Part shown: positions 32,854 through 43,588 of the stretch, piece by piece
How positions within the stretch are numbered: position 1 is the first letter of the stretch
How the letters are laid out: each line of letters opens with the position of its first letter
Assembly: GCF_905147365.1 (NCBI RefSeq)
Contig: NC_056409.1
Coordinates: forward strand, 11,847,001 to 11,911,000
Length of the DNA: 64,000 nt
Direction of reading: 5' to 3'
Source: Aricia agestis
Taxonomy: Eukaryota > Arthropoda > Insecta > Lepidoptera > Lycaenidae
Translations under genes and position numbers: made by a program
The notes under the pieces: generated by a model
What the model saw: only the letters and a program-made list of their open reading frames with translations
What the model was told of the DNA's origin: nothing
Databases searched by the model: none

Positions 32854-32909
32854 AGACACGCCAATATAGAAAAAAATGTTAGTACATTTTTTTCTATATT
32901 GGCGTGTCT
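32854..32909. repeat. Perfect hairpin with 26-bp arms, 4-base loop
   Basis: AGACACGCCAATATAGAAAA and AAATGT pair without mismatch to the downstream inverse around the loop TAGT. Together they give 56 bp of almost pure stem. A minimal MITE, a foldback scar or a transcript hairpin are all possible. Confidence 0.93.
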
Positions 32910-33538
32910 TTTAAAATTAGCATTCGGCCATCTTGTGTTGCTTAACTAGTTTAAAATAAGTACACGCTAAGTTTTACTACACGACCAGATTAATCAAGCC
33001 GCCTGCCAGCTTTTAGGCTGTAATTTAACGGCGAACTGTTCATTAAGGAAAATTTACTTCCCTTTCTACTTTATAACGCAATAGGTAACTTTGCTGGCTA
33101 AATTCTTATAAGAAACCTTATTTTCCCATAACACACAAGCTGTTACTGTTTAGTTGGTAAAACCGAAATAGCAAAAATACGTATGCTGTTGATACGGTCT
33201 ATAGTCTGTGGAATACAATTATGAAAAGAACGTAAAAATTGGAAACAAAAAGTGGACGACAAGAAGAACTATTATCATTTGAAAAAAATATGAATTTTGT
33301 AAGCAGATATGCTTATAATTTAAGTCAATTATTCAAGTTCAAAATATTCGTAAATACTAGACTTATTGTAAATTGTAATAAAATACACGATACACATTAA
33401 AGCGAGTTAAAATATTAATTTTAAAGCAAACTTTAATTAAAATGCCACGTTTAGGAATAATTAAAAATGAAAAGAGATTTATAGGGCACATTGTGTTCCA
33501 CGGACTTTAGCTCTTGTTTGTGTTTGTGATGACGAATA

Positions 33539-33791
33539 CAGTGTGTAACAAAAATAAGTGATAATACTTTAGGGTGTGCACGTGTTCTTTGTAGAGAGTT
33601 CACTGTGAAAGTAGCAGCGCTGAAAGACGAAATTTTTTTTTCACTTTTGTAAGGGCCCGAGCGTCACGAGTTTCCCCATACAAAAGTGAAAAAAAATTTT
33701 GGTCTTTCAGCGCTGCTACTTTCACAGTGAACTCTCTACAAGGAACATGTACACACCCTAAAGTATTATCACTTATTTTTGTTACAACCTG
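33539..33791. mobile_element. Foldback MITE F3, TA target (253 bp)
   Basis: CAGTGTGTAACAAAAATAAG at the left, TATTTTTGTTACAACCTG at the right, and AGTAGCAGCGCTGAAAGACG inside make it the same family as F1. TA flanks at 33537-33538 and 33792-33793. Both arms are nearly complete. Confidence 0.9.
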
Positions 33792-33865
33792 TATATAATA
33801 TTATTATAATAGCTCCCTTGTATTGTATTGGTGGCCATTATAACTAATCCAGCTATGCAGACTCT

Positions 33866-34170
33866 TTAAAAAAATCGCCAAGTGAGAGTCAGACTCGCGT
33901 ACGAAGGGTTCCGTACTGTTATAGAGCAAATATAGCCCAAAAATTGTATTTTTGTATGGGAGCCCCTCTTATTTTTTTATTCAATTTTAATATTATTCTT
34001 AAATATTGAAGTATACATTTTGCCTTTGTGAAAATATCAAGTGCCTAACTGTTGGCATTATTGATATCGAGCAAAAAAAGCCAAAAAAATCACGTTTGTT
34101 GTATGGGAGCCAGCTTTAAATAATTATTTTATTTTGTTTTTACTATTTGTTGTTATTCATTAGAATCGTC
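33866..34170 (+). mobile_element. Repeat family C, 5' part
   Basis: ATCGCCAAGTGAGAGTCAGA, GAAGGGTTCCGTACTGTTAT and GTATGGGAGCCCCTCTT open it; TTGATATCGAGCAAAAAAAG and TGTATGGGAGCCAGC follow, as in the copy at 23125. The 3' end is lost. Confidence 0.72.
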
Positions 34171-34469
34171 AACAGAATATCATGAAGACAATATAATATA
34201 TTATATTAAAATATCCAGCAGAGATCTAACGCAAAATTTCTATTAGGAAACTTGATCAGTTTTGTCACTGGAACTTTTATTGCTCATAAAATATAGCACA
34301 GAACCATAAAATTGGTACGGCAAGTGAAAACAACTTCTAGATAATGATTATTGTTATGACTAGATATTCATTCCAATTTCGTAGGTACACTTTTTTTTAA
34401 TTAGAACTATTCCTTTTAGATACGGTAATTTTGCACGCCGACCGCTGCAAGGAGAACTAGAGTTGTAAT

Positions 34470-34790
34470 AATAATAGCTCCCACACCGGTTTCGGTGACG
34501 GTGGCCGGTTTCATTGAAACCAGACCAGCTACGCAGGAGTAATTTTATAGTGCCCAAGTGTGTGCGCAGTACACAAGAGCACTCTCTATTCCTTTACTCT
34601 CATAACCCAGTGGGACGGAAGACCGACACGACCGGTGACAGATCAGGCGCAGGACCGACTTTTTACATGCCCATCCGACGCAGGTTATCAGCCTGCATAG
34701 TCCTAACCAAACTTGGAAATAACATGTTTCCAACGCGGGAATCGAACCCACGACCTCCGAGTCAAGAGCCGCGCTCTATAAAGTTGTATA
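34470..34790 (-). mobile_element. tRNA-related SINE, near full length
   Basis: On the minus strand the head contains GCGCGGCTCTTGACTCGGAG followed by GTCGTGGGTTCGATTCCCGC, which looks like the anticodon arm and T arm of a tRNA with the B box GGTTCGATTCC. The body has CCAAGTTTGGTTAGGACTAT, CGGTCTTCCGTCCCACTGGG and TTATGAGAGTAAAGGAATAG, and the end is CACCGAAACCGGTGTGGGAG followed by ATTATTATT. RNA polymerase III would read the internal boxes. The A box is not visible, so the head is incomplete. Confidence 0.85.
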
Positions 34791-34849
34791 CAAGGTCTAA
34801 CAAACAAATAAATACTCTAGGGTGGGTATAAGTAATATGTTATATTATA

Positions 34850-35385
34850 AGTATATGATATAGAGTTTACTGTGAAAGTAGTAACACTAAAAGGGCCAAA
34901 TTTTTTGTGTGATTTGTATGGGCAAGCTGCCCAGTCAAAGGAGTATGTTTTAAAATATAATATGTAGTCTGGTCCAAATTTCCACTACTAACGAGACCTA
35001 TATAATATAGTAAAATTGTTGGCCAGTAACGTCACAAGATCGCGAATTATGGAATAAAAGACGGAGACCTTTGCCCAGCAGTGGCCCAATAATAATAATA
35101 ATGGTCATAACTTTTTACTGACAGCTTATTTTTATTTTGTCTCATAATTAAAGTTAATCTATATTTAATGGACAATAAGTCAATATGGGTTTCATTAGTG
35201 GTGGAAATTTGGACCACTTCACTTCATTCTCCTTTATGATTTGGCCATACAAAAGTTAAAAAGTTACTCTTTTAGCGTTTGTTACTTTTACAGTGAACTC
35301 TATACTGGTGACTCATACTCGTACATACTCTAAACTACTCTAAAGTAATATCACTTTGTTTTGTTACACGCACCGTTTATATAAT
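34850..35385. mobile_element. Diverged F-family MITE with a second element inside
   Basis: The outer arms are GTTTACTGTGAAAGTAGTAA at the left and GTTACTTTTACAGTGAACTC at the right, with TTTGTTACACGCACCG at the far end, as in F1. The centre holds another inverted pair (34972-35215). This is the oldest-looking F copy in the window. Confidence 0.65.
34972..35215. mobile_element. Nested element with GGTCCAAATTTCCACTA ends
   Basis: GGTCCAAATTTCCACTACTA at the left is answered by TAGTGGTGGAAATTTGGACC at the right. It contains GACCTTTGCCCAGCAGTGGC followed by CCAATAATAATAATAATGG, a SINE-type 3' end of the kind also seen at 55152-55185. It lies within the F-family MITE, so at least two insertion layers are present. 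Confidence 0.65.
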
Positions 35386-35728
35386 ATATTTCGAGACCTA
35401 ATTAAGTTTAGTTTAACTATCGAGATTACTAAAAATATTGTAAAGCTATAGAGAAGCAATAGGTTTCCGCGATTTCATATGAAAATCAATGGTAGTGTTT
35501 TCCTTTCCTTGTTTGCATAATTTATGTTTGTATGTTTAGATAATTAGATCAGTTTAATATTATATTAGCGGAATACTGTTTTGAAAATTAATTTGTTGAT
35601 TGTATGTCAATAATAGGCTGATTTTGATTCAATAAACGTAGCTTAAACCACCAAACTATATTTTTAATTTTATTTATGATTTATTCATATGTAGATATTT
35701 CTGCTATTGTTTTAAATCTATATATTAT

Positions 35729-35970
35729 ATAAAACTCAAAGATTAATTAAATTAAAGAGAAGACTGACTGACATGGTGATCTATCAACGCACAGCCTAAA
35801 CCACTCGACCGATCGGGTTGAAATTTGGCATGCAAGTAGACGTTATGGCGTAGGCATCCGCTAAGAAAGGATTTTGATCAATTCTACCCCCAAGGGGTTA
35901 AAATAGGGGATGAAAGTTTGTATATAATAATACTTCTAACCACGAGCGAAGCCGCGGGCAAAAGCTCGTC
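35729..35970 (-). mobile_element. Repeat family B, inverted copy
   Basis: On the minus strand it runs GAGCTTTTGCCCGCGGCTTC through CCCCTATTTTAACCCCTTGG, GCGGATGCCTACGCCATAAC and GGCTGTGCGTTGATAGATCA to a TTTATATAATATATA tail. The body is well preserved. Confidence 0.82.
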
Positions 35971-36439
35971 TTCTATACATCTTTTTTTTAATTTTGCCAC
36001 AATATTACGTTACTTGCTGCGGCATCGGCACGAAATTGAATTTTGTTTGGCCTCTGACGCAAGCGCAAATTCTTCCAATGCTCTACCACATCTAGGTTTT
36101 AGCTTGCAAAGCCATCATGTTCTGTCATCTGGGGAGGCCTGCTGGTCACTTGATGCACAAAAAAAAAACCGTTGATGATAATAATCACGATGTAGCCTAC
36201 GGGAGGAGGAATTCAGAATAAAATCCTAGATGTACGAGTAAACACTTAAGTATATTAACGGAAGAAGACAAATACACTTTTCAGAAAAAACTAAAACAAT
36301 CCGCCGACACTCTCTTTTATATATATACAATGAAAAAAAAACAAAAGACATGAGAATCATAGACATTATCTTATTTTTTATAAATGTGGCAAGGTGCAGT
36401 TCGGCGGCGGTCGCCAACACATGATATCTATATATTAAT

Positions 36440-36740
36440 ACGTGAGCCAAAAACTTTGTATCCCTTTTGACGAAAAATGAGGAAACGTAGGTGAATGAAA
36501 TTTTGCACAGTTATAGTTTATATGGTGAAGGAGTGCATAGAGTTAATATTATTTTGAAATTATGCTTTTATCATACATTTTTTTAACAAATAAAACATAA
36601 CACCCACTACAACACACACACAAGGAAAAATGACAGATTTTTGAGTGACAAGCCTATACATACGAATTATACTCTTTTATTTATGGTTGAAGTCTGTTGA
36701 CAACAAAGTGACAAATTGAAAATGGATTATAGATTTTTTT
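36440..36740 (+). mobile_element. Possible retroelement-derived repeat
   Basis: AAACGTAGGTGAATGAAATT-TTGCACAGTTATAG and TGGTGAAGGAGTGCATAGAG resemble words I associate with dispersed lepidopteran repeats. There is no second copy in this window to confirm it. The boundaries are approximate. Confidence 0.3.
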
Positions 36741-36744
36741 CTTG

Positions 36745-37870
36745 AATCTTAGATACTATATAAGACAATGCTTACACGGCCAGCCAGTTGAAAAAGATAT
36801 GATAAAGTCAATATTTTTTTTAAATATAGGTAGTAGTCCTAATGTCGTTGAAACTAAGGTCGAATTCTGACCATTGGGCGATCTCTAGTTTATAAAAGTA
36901 CGTCTACACTCTATGTATGTCTAGCATGTTAAGTTAATTGCATTTAAATATTATATAGGAACTGTTTTATTTAATTCCATGAAGAAAACTCGGAAAAATA
37001 TTAAAAATTTCTATAATGAGTTTTTAATGGTTACACAAAAAGGCTTCGCTAAACGCTTAGATTGTGTTTAGCGAATCACGTAACACAGCTACACACGCGA
37101 GTGCAAACATATATCAATTAGGATCTCAAGTTTTCCAACATTTTGTAATAAAACACGAAAGTTCGCTGTGGTTTATAATTTTTGTCGTTGATGCAGTAAT
37201 CTAGACTTTCAACTTTCCGTAATCGATGTCTACAAAGGTCAAGAACAATGTTCAGTTTGACTTACAATATTGCATTTATTTTTAATTGTGTGTCATGTAT
37301 TTTAAACTATTTTTTACCGACATAGTAAAGTTCTGATTTTATTACATAAAACCATTTATGCTTAATTGTACGATTCACTTCAAAACCTATTCTTATGACA
37401 TTATGCGTATGTATGCTATATGCTATGGAATAATAATTTACAACTTAAATGTTATTAATTTACCATATTTTGTTCGTTTCATTTGTTAATAAAACCAAAA
37501 ATTTTGAATATTATATTCTAACAGTAAACGCATATTTAGCTTTAAGCGTTCAGACTCGGCTCTGAGTTCTGAAATTGTTTAGTGTTCGAGCATTGTCTAA
37601 CTTTAATAATAAGCTGAAAATGTTATGGTTATTAAATATGTATAAATTCTCTATTTTAAATTTATTCAGTCCAGGTCTAGCCAAATTAAAATTGATGATG
37701 ATCAGTAGTATTCAGGACCTAAATACATAATCGAGTTGCTACACCGCACTGCCAAAATTAGTAACTTTTTGGGAATCACGAGTTTCATAATATGTTTTGG
37801 TGGTTTTTGTAAATAATTTTGGTTGGTGGTGTCTCTTATACCAGAGAATTGAGGTTTATATAATTATAGT
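36745..37870. other. No gene or repeat recognised
   Basis: AT-rich. CTTCGCTAAACGCTTAGATT / TGTGTTTAGCGAATCACG near 37042-37078 gives a weak inverted repeat. No exon is supported. Confidence 0.4.
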
Positions 37871-37871
37871 T

Positions 37872-38200
37872 TTACTAGCTGTCCCGGCAAATGTTGTTTT
37901 GCCATATAAAGTATTTCGCCCATATTATTTTATTGAAGTGACTAAATAAGTAATAAGTATGGCACTATGGCAACGTCCATCGCTATCCCGTCGCACAGAC
38001 AATGGTCGCCGTCAGTCTCGAGTTGTAATAATTTACTATTATGTATTCAACAAATGCACTTATCAATATGAAAAGTACCCAGTAGCCAATTCTCAGACCT
38101 ACTGAATATACATATAAAATTTGGTAAAAATCGGTAAAGCCGTTTCGGAGAAGTACGGTAACTAAAATTGTGACACGAGAATTTTATAGTATATAAGATT
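37872..38200 (+). mobile_element. Tail-type repeat (CTAGCTGTCCCGGCAAATGT)
   Basis: TTACTAGCTGTCCCGGCAAA opens it; GTCGCACAGACAATGGTCGC, ATTTGGTAAAAATCGGTAAA-GCCGTTTCGGAG and GTGACACGAGAATTTTATAG close it before an AT-rich tail. Such endings belong to RTE-like or related LINE 3' ends in insects (family knowledge). It has no coding part. Confidence 0.6.
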
Positions 38201-38828
38201 ATGCCTCGTTTTGCCTATTAACAATATCAAATAAGTTATTATTAAGCAATAAATAATCACCATTAGAATAGGCCATATATTTTCAAGTAACTATGAATTT
38301 GTTGTTCATTAAAATATTATGTAAGCATTTTACAAGTGACAAAGTGCTACATCTAGTTATAATACATCTATGCAAACGGTTAATGTTGCGTGGTTGCATT
38401 TCGTGACCACTTGTTAGTGTGATCACGCAAAGCCTTCATAAAACAAAACTGTTATATACAATAAGTGACAAATGAATTTGATTTAATAATCACGATTAAA
38501 CAGTCCGATTGCTGTTTTGTAATTAAGACAATTATTCCAATTTGTATGTTTAATGAAGCTATTCTAAAATTCTGAATAAACATATTTTGGAGTATACACA
38601 AAAGTTATGTTAAGTTGGCCTCGAGTGCGCCTTTCATCGGCCACTGAGTCTGAACTTTGAAAGTCGTGAGTGCGTCGGCTTCGTCGCGTTCATTTTATTG
38701 CTTTAAGAATATTATATTCTAAGGTAAATTTTTCGGATCTTATTAGGAGCTAATCTCATCTCGTATTGCGTAAGTAACTTTATCGGACATCTTTTTCCAC
38801 AACATTTATTTTTATTAGGTTAGCTATA

Positions 38829-39018
38829 CAGCCCCCTTAGACAAAGTATCTTTCGTTAAAAACGATGACGAAATTCGTTATCAAAATGTATGCGGTTTGA
38901 CATAAGTCATCGCTAAATGACATTTCGCTTTCGAAGAATAATGTCAAATCCCATACATGTTGATAACGAATTTTGTCATCGTTTTTATTAACGAAAGATA
39001 CTTTGTCTAAGAGGGCTG
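38829..39018. mobile_element. Foldback MITE G1, TA target (190 bp)
   Basis: CAGCCCCCTTAGACAAAGTA at the left and TACTTTGTCTAAGAGGGCTG at the right are inverses with one or two differences. Pairing continues through AAAACGATGACGAAATTCGT. TA flanks at 38827-38828 and 39019-39020. The right TA is also the left TA of the next MITE. Confidence 0.88.
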
Positions 39019-39020
39019 TA

Positions 39021-39182
39021 CTCGGCGAAACATGGCGGTAGCGATCATTGACTCCCTGTCAAAACTTGTTATTTTCTATACAAAGCCGCGATTGACAACA
39101 TCTGACACTTCACTGTCAATCGCGGTTTATATAGAAAGTGACAAGTTTTTGACAATGACCGCTACCGCCATGTTTCGCCGAG
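39021..39182. mobile_element. Foldback MITE G2, TA target (162 bp)
   Basis: CTCGGCGAAACATGGCGGTA and TACCGCCATGTTTCGCCGAG are exact inverses. Pairing continues imperfectly (CGCGATTGACAA / TTGACAATGACC, TGTCAATCGCGG). TA flanks at 39019-39020 and 39183-39184. It abuts G1 with only the shared TA between them. Confidence 0.88.
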
Positions 39183-39189
39183 TACAGTA

Positions 39190-41265
39190 TACGTCTTGTT
39201 AGTAGAACATTTTGAAGTATAATTATCCAAGTATAAAATAATAATTTAAACCTAAAAATTGATGTTTCTAACATAATTTATAAGCCTTACTAACAAGTGA
39301 GTATATGTTACTTGATTAAATAAACCTTGTCATTTCATTTCATATAAGAAACGATTAGCTATGTCCACACTGTGCACTTTCATCTTCAATTTTCGTCATC
39401 AACCTTCATATTGGCGCATTCAATAATTGAATGCGTCAAGAAGAGCAACGCCAATATTGTCATTTTTGAAGTTTTGGATACGGTCAGAGGGCATGCGTCG
39501 CGGGCATGCCTCACGTTCGCTATTGACTGCGCTATAACGCATGCCCTTGACGAACAGAAAAAGGCACAGTGTGCACAAAGCTATTGCGATATAAAAAGTT
39601 ATAGTATCACTTTTGTCTTATCATATTTTGAAGATATTAGTTATACTATTTGTCTAAAATAATATAAAAAAATTATATAAGTATATTTAAACTACATACA
39701 CGACCTTTACGTTGAACAAGGAAAGCGTGTAGCTGTGTAAAACGTAAGACATACGTAAGTATAAGTACCTATTTACTTCCGAGTTCGGTACGTCGCGTCG
39801 CCAGTGCTAGCGATTAGCGTATAGTGCAATTGAGCGAGTAGCGTGTAAGTAAACGTTAAAATAATTTGAATAACATAATTCATAAAAAGAGAATTCTGTA
39901 AATAATTCGCCATTCCGTTTTTGCACAGAACGTATCAAGAAGACCGAAAATTATACATTATATTTTAATCATGTAATATTCAACATAATATTATACTTAA
40001 TAATGTGATAATGAAATACGCTAAGCTCGAACAACCTCTTTCGAGCATGTCTGTATAATAGTAAACTTGAAACACACACCTCACTGAACAATTTAATTCG
40101 TGTTAGTTAATGCTCAAAGAGACCGCAGACTGTAGTCGGGAATACATCATAATAATATGTAAATAACTACATCAAAACTTTAATATTATTTAAATTCGGA
40201 GTACGTTATCGCCCGCAGTCGCGACGCACGGAATACCTTATTTGGCGCGTTTTCACCAACATGTTAGTGTCACGCCGCGTCACCGGTGAAATGGCAGCCA
40301 TTACTGTTACTTCGTTAAGTTAAAGTGTGAAATTATCATATATATTGCAAACAATCATAATGAGGACTTTGTGTTCAACTGACGTACGTTCCTCCGGTGT
40401 AAGCCCGTTTACTCACAAAAGCCGGTTTTATATGACATTTTCAGCAGATATTTGTATTTTTTTGAGCACCAGGACAGTGAAACTTTTTTCTTGCCTAAAA
40501 TGGTAATGGTTTCAGACGTTTTGATTAGAATTTGATTTTTACATTTACTTTGCGTTAAGACTATATTTTATTACCCTTTTAAATTTTATCTATTCCTTTA
40601 AAATGTTTTGGATTCCCCAACGAATAGATAGTAAAAATTTGCTCATACATTACTTAGAAACCTAACCCATAAGTATACATTGGAGACTTTAAAATGACTT
40701 TAGAGAATATAAAATAGTTTTAAAAACTCGAATATTTGATTTTCAGGTGGAACGAAGAATGGAAAATGAAATATGATATTTATATAGCGCATAGGAAAAA
40801 TAATCTCTTGTTATTTGTACTAGTTTTCAATTCCGCAATAGAACAGTGGATCCGATTGTGGATGAGTTTTATTTTACGCCCAGCCCGGGCCACGGCGGTC
40901 GTGCTCTGATTTTCAATTTTAACAATCAGGGTCCTATTCTTTCGACTCCACTATTTATTTTGTTCCCTGCGAATATTTAAATCGTTAGGTCCACAAAGCA
41001 AATTCATATTCGATATGATGAGTTTGTATTCGGCCGGGGAGCTTATTTGTTCGGGTATAGTTTTTGTTAGCTGTTTGTAATAGTGATTTGATTAAATTTT
41101 AAGCAATGACTGTGTGATATTTGATTGATTTAGGAATCAAATTTTTGAGGAAAATTAATCGTACATCGAACTTACGATAAATAGATCTATTTACTGTAAG
41201 CTCTCTGTGTGTATTGTTTTCCAAAAAATAAGATAAGTGATTTCATCTACATCAATTATTATTAA
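39190..41265. other. Mostly unrecognised sequence
   Basis: It holds an open frame at 39372-39662 with no recognisable domain and CATGCGTCGCGGGCATGC near 39492-39509 as a small imperfect palindrome. No repeat family copy or exon is supported. Confidence 0.4.
39775..39852 (+). promoter_or_regulatory. Possible short exon with donor GTAAGT
   Basis: A GC-balanced patch (TTCGGTACGTCGCGTCGCCA) leads into GAGTAGCGT|GTAAGTAAACG with the donor at 39845-39850. No promoter box or acceptor was identified. It may be chance. Confidence 0.18.
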
Positions 41266-41269
41266 CGAG

Positions 41270-41486
41270 CATTTGGCCGCGGCTTCGCTCGCGTTAAGAA
41301 TTATTATTAAACACAAACTTTCATCCCCTATTTTAACCCCTTGGAGGTGGAATTGATCAAAATCCTTTCTTAGTGGATGCCTACGTCATAATATCTACCT
41401 GCGTGCCAAATTTCAGCCCGATCGGTCCAGCGGTTTCGGCTGTGCGTTGATAGATCACCATGTCGGTCAGTCACCTTTGAGTTTTA
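41270..41486 (+). mobile_element. Repeat family B copy feeding into a palindrome
   Basis: GAGCATTTGGCCGCGGCTTC, TTTCATCCCCTATTTTAACC, CCTTGGAGGTGGAATTGATC and the GGCTGTGCGTTGATAGATCA part are in normal order, ending in TTTTATATATA. The last 76 bases (41411-41486) form the left arm of the perfect palindrome 41411-41584. Confidence 0.85.
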
Positions 41487-41584
41487 TATATATATATATA
41501 TATATATATAAAACTCAAAGGTGACTGACCGACATGGTGATCTATCAACGCACAGCCGAAACCGCTGGACCGATCGGGCTGAAA
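41411..41584. repeat. Perfect 174-bp palindrome centred on (TA)n
   Basis: The family B end (TTTCAGCCCGATCGGTCCAG to GTTTTATATA) is repeated in exact inverse after the TA tract, finishing CGGGCTGAAA. Paired positions sum to 82995 throughout and I find no mismatch. Outside the palindrome the copies do not match, so the right-hand arm is only a partial copy. Confidence 0.95.
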
Positions 41585-41590
41585 ATCTAT

Positions 41591-41670
<80 letters not shown>

Positions 41671-41683
41671 ATAGATATAGATA
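41585..41683. repeat. (TA)n tract with inverted ATCTATATTCTA ends
   Basis: ATCTATATTCTATATATATA at the left is answered by TATATATATAGAATATAGAT at the right of a long (TA)n tract. It is a second palindrome touching the first. It may be produced by the same event. Confidence 0.9.
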
Positions 41684-41897
41684 GATAAGTAATACCTGTA
41701 GTATGTCGCCGTCCGCCGGTCATAATATAATTCTTCTCTATTTTGATGTTTTTACACGGAAATTAGTGTATTTTAAAGGCTTTAATATAGTAAAGAGGGG
41801 ATTTCGGGACTTGCTCGAGCGTGTCAGATTAAGCTTGTGTAGGCTTCCGACATGTGTCTACTTATCAGTATAGAAATAAGGCTTAGGCCTAACCTAC

Positions 41898-42030
41898 GCG
41901 ACCACGCGACTGCGAAGCGGGAGCACAGTATAGCAATATAACATAGGAGCGTCAATACAAAACACTCATTTGACAGCTTGTCAAATGTGTGTTTTGTATT
42001 GACGCTCCCGCTTCGCAGTCGCGTGGTCGC
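41898..42030. mobile_element. Foldback MITE with a 22-bp filler
   Basis: The outer arms 41898-41924 and 42004-42030 (GCGACCACGCGACTGCGAAG...) are perfect 27-bp inverses. The inner arms from 41946 to 42008 (GAGCGTCAATACAAAACAC / GTGTTTTGTATTGACGCTC) also pair. On the left, GAGC is followed by 22 extra bases and then GAGC again, so the left arm carries a small insertion with a 4-base duplication. Removing it gives one continuous hairpin. Confidence 0.88.
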
Positions 42031-42034
42031 AAAG

Positions 42035-42870
42035 GTTTGAACAAATCATTAGATTTCTCACGTGGTGGGTGGATTTTTTAACAAGTTTAACCTAATCTAT
42101 AAAACCAACTAGGTCTCCATGACGCTAATGTAACTACACGAATATCACTCTGGGCTACTATTATTTGGGTTTTTCACACAGAAAGTATCAAAATATAAAA
42201 GTTTCAATTTAAAATGTTGTGATTTCACAAGATTTTGATATTTTTACCTACCACAAAAATTTACGTTTCCACTTCAGAAACTTATCTCCTAGTGTTACAA
42301 CTCCAGCGTAGATCTGGACACGGTTTAATGAAACAATTGTAAAGTTATTATCTCGGCAGCAACAATAACAGCGCGCAAGTTAGCGAGTAAATCTACTGGC
42401 GGGTCGCGGCTGGAGTTGCGCAATTTTGTGGCCTACCCTCGTTAAATACAACTTAAGTTATTTTCTTGGCACCCAAGTTTAATATTTATGGGTGAGTTTT
42501 GGATTTGCGGCAATTTACCCGGTCTTAACCGTGTTAACCGCCTAACACTTGACTGATACGAATGCACACGGCAAACTTAGCTTATATTGTTTATGTAGTG
42601 TATGTTATATTTATAAATTACATAGAAGACTATTTTTTGTTGTCAAATAAACAAACGTTATGTAATTGACAAACAAGAAAAATTTTTGTTTAAAAATAAA
42701 TAAATACCTACTCAATGTTATAATTGATTTGCCGTTTTATTTATTTTTTCGTTAAAACTCAACCTTTAGTTCACGATTATACTCGTACTATTTAATGACA
42801 GAATGACTCAAATGGGACAAAATACTGTAGTTCTATTCTCATGGGAACGAAGAGACGTTTTGAGGTACGC
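42035..42870. other. No gene or repeat recognised
   Basis: AT-rich sequence with a GC-richer patch at 42380-42420. No supported coding exon or repeat. Confidence 0.4.
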
Positions 42871-42879
42871 GCACAGTTT

Positions 42880-43320
42880 GTCGGCGCGTGCCGGGGCGTG
42901 CCGGGACGGATCAGGGCTCAGCGCAGCGCAAAATGCGCTATAGCACACTATTGTCGGGTCGGGTCGCATCGCATTGACGGATTTTAACACTCCCTGTGCC
43001 GGGGCGTGCCGGGGCGGATCGGCGCGCAATGCATTGACGGATTTTGAGCCGCGGCTTGCCGGGCCGCATCGCATCACATCCGTGCGCCGCTTGCTATAGC
43101 ACACTGTTGCCGGGGCGCAGCGGGTCTTGCTGGGGCGCAGCGGGTCTTGTCGGGCCGTATCGCATTGACGGAAATCCGCCAAGCAAAAATCCGCGCCGAT
43201 GCGCCCCGGCACAGTGTGCGATACGCGCATCCGCTTCCATACAAATTGTATGGAGGCGGACTTTTGCGATGCGCCCCGGCACGCTGAGCCCCGCCACGGC
43301 CCGTCTCAGTGTGCTCCCTC
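42880..43320. repeat. GC-rich block of shuffled short modules
   Basis: A sharp GC island in AT-rich DNA, built from reused words: GTGCCGGGGCG (at about 42889, 42996 and inverted near 43202 and 43271), GCATTGACGGA (42969, 43030, 43161), CTATAGCACACT (42940, 43093), GGGGCGCAGCGGGTCTTG (43114, 43132) and CGCATC/GATGCG words. Words occur in both orientations. Long open frames on both strands are a by-product of few stops in GC-rich DNA; I do not call them genes. Confidence 0.75.
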
Positions 43321-43588
43321 TTTTAAGCCGCAACCAGCGCGCGGTGCGTGGCTAAAGCGTAGTTTTATGCTACGATAGTCATAAAGCTCTAATTATGTGT
43401 GAGCGAGTGTTGGTCTGACCGCTTTAAGCTACGAATAATAAGAGTGGACAAGCGTTTTGTTAAGTTTGAAATAAACTACTGAAAAAATATGCCTAAATAA
43501 ATATTATTTATGTAGGCTTTTTCAGGTAATTGCATCAGACGACTGATGATAATTACTACTCGTTAATATAATATTATAAACTAGTTAT

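Noticed and set aside
34728..34780. Functional tRNA gene on the minus strand
   Set aside because: Only the anticodon-arm and T-arm-like part is present, with no acceptor pairing or A box, and it is joined to a SINE body that recurs at 22771.
39372..39662. 96-residue open frame
   Set aside because: No recognised domain, no splice or promoter context, and the surrounding sequence is AT-rich filler. A chance frame is the simplest reading.
42808..43355. Open frames of 79-140 residues on both strands of the GC-rich block
   Set aside because: Stop codons are rare in GC-rich DNA, the frames overlap on opposite strands and simply translate the repeated modules. No domain is visible.
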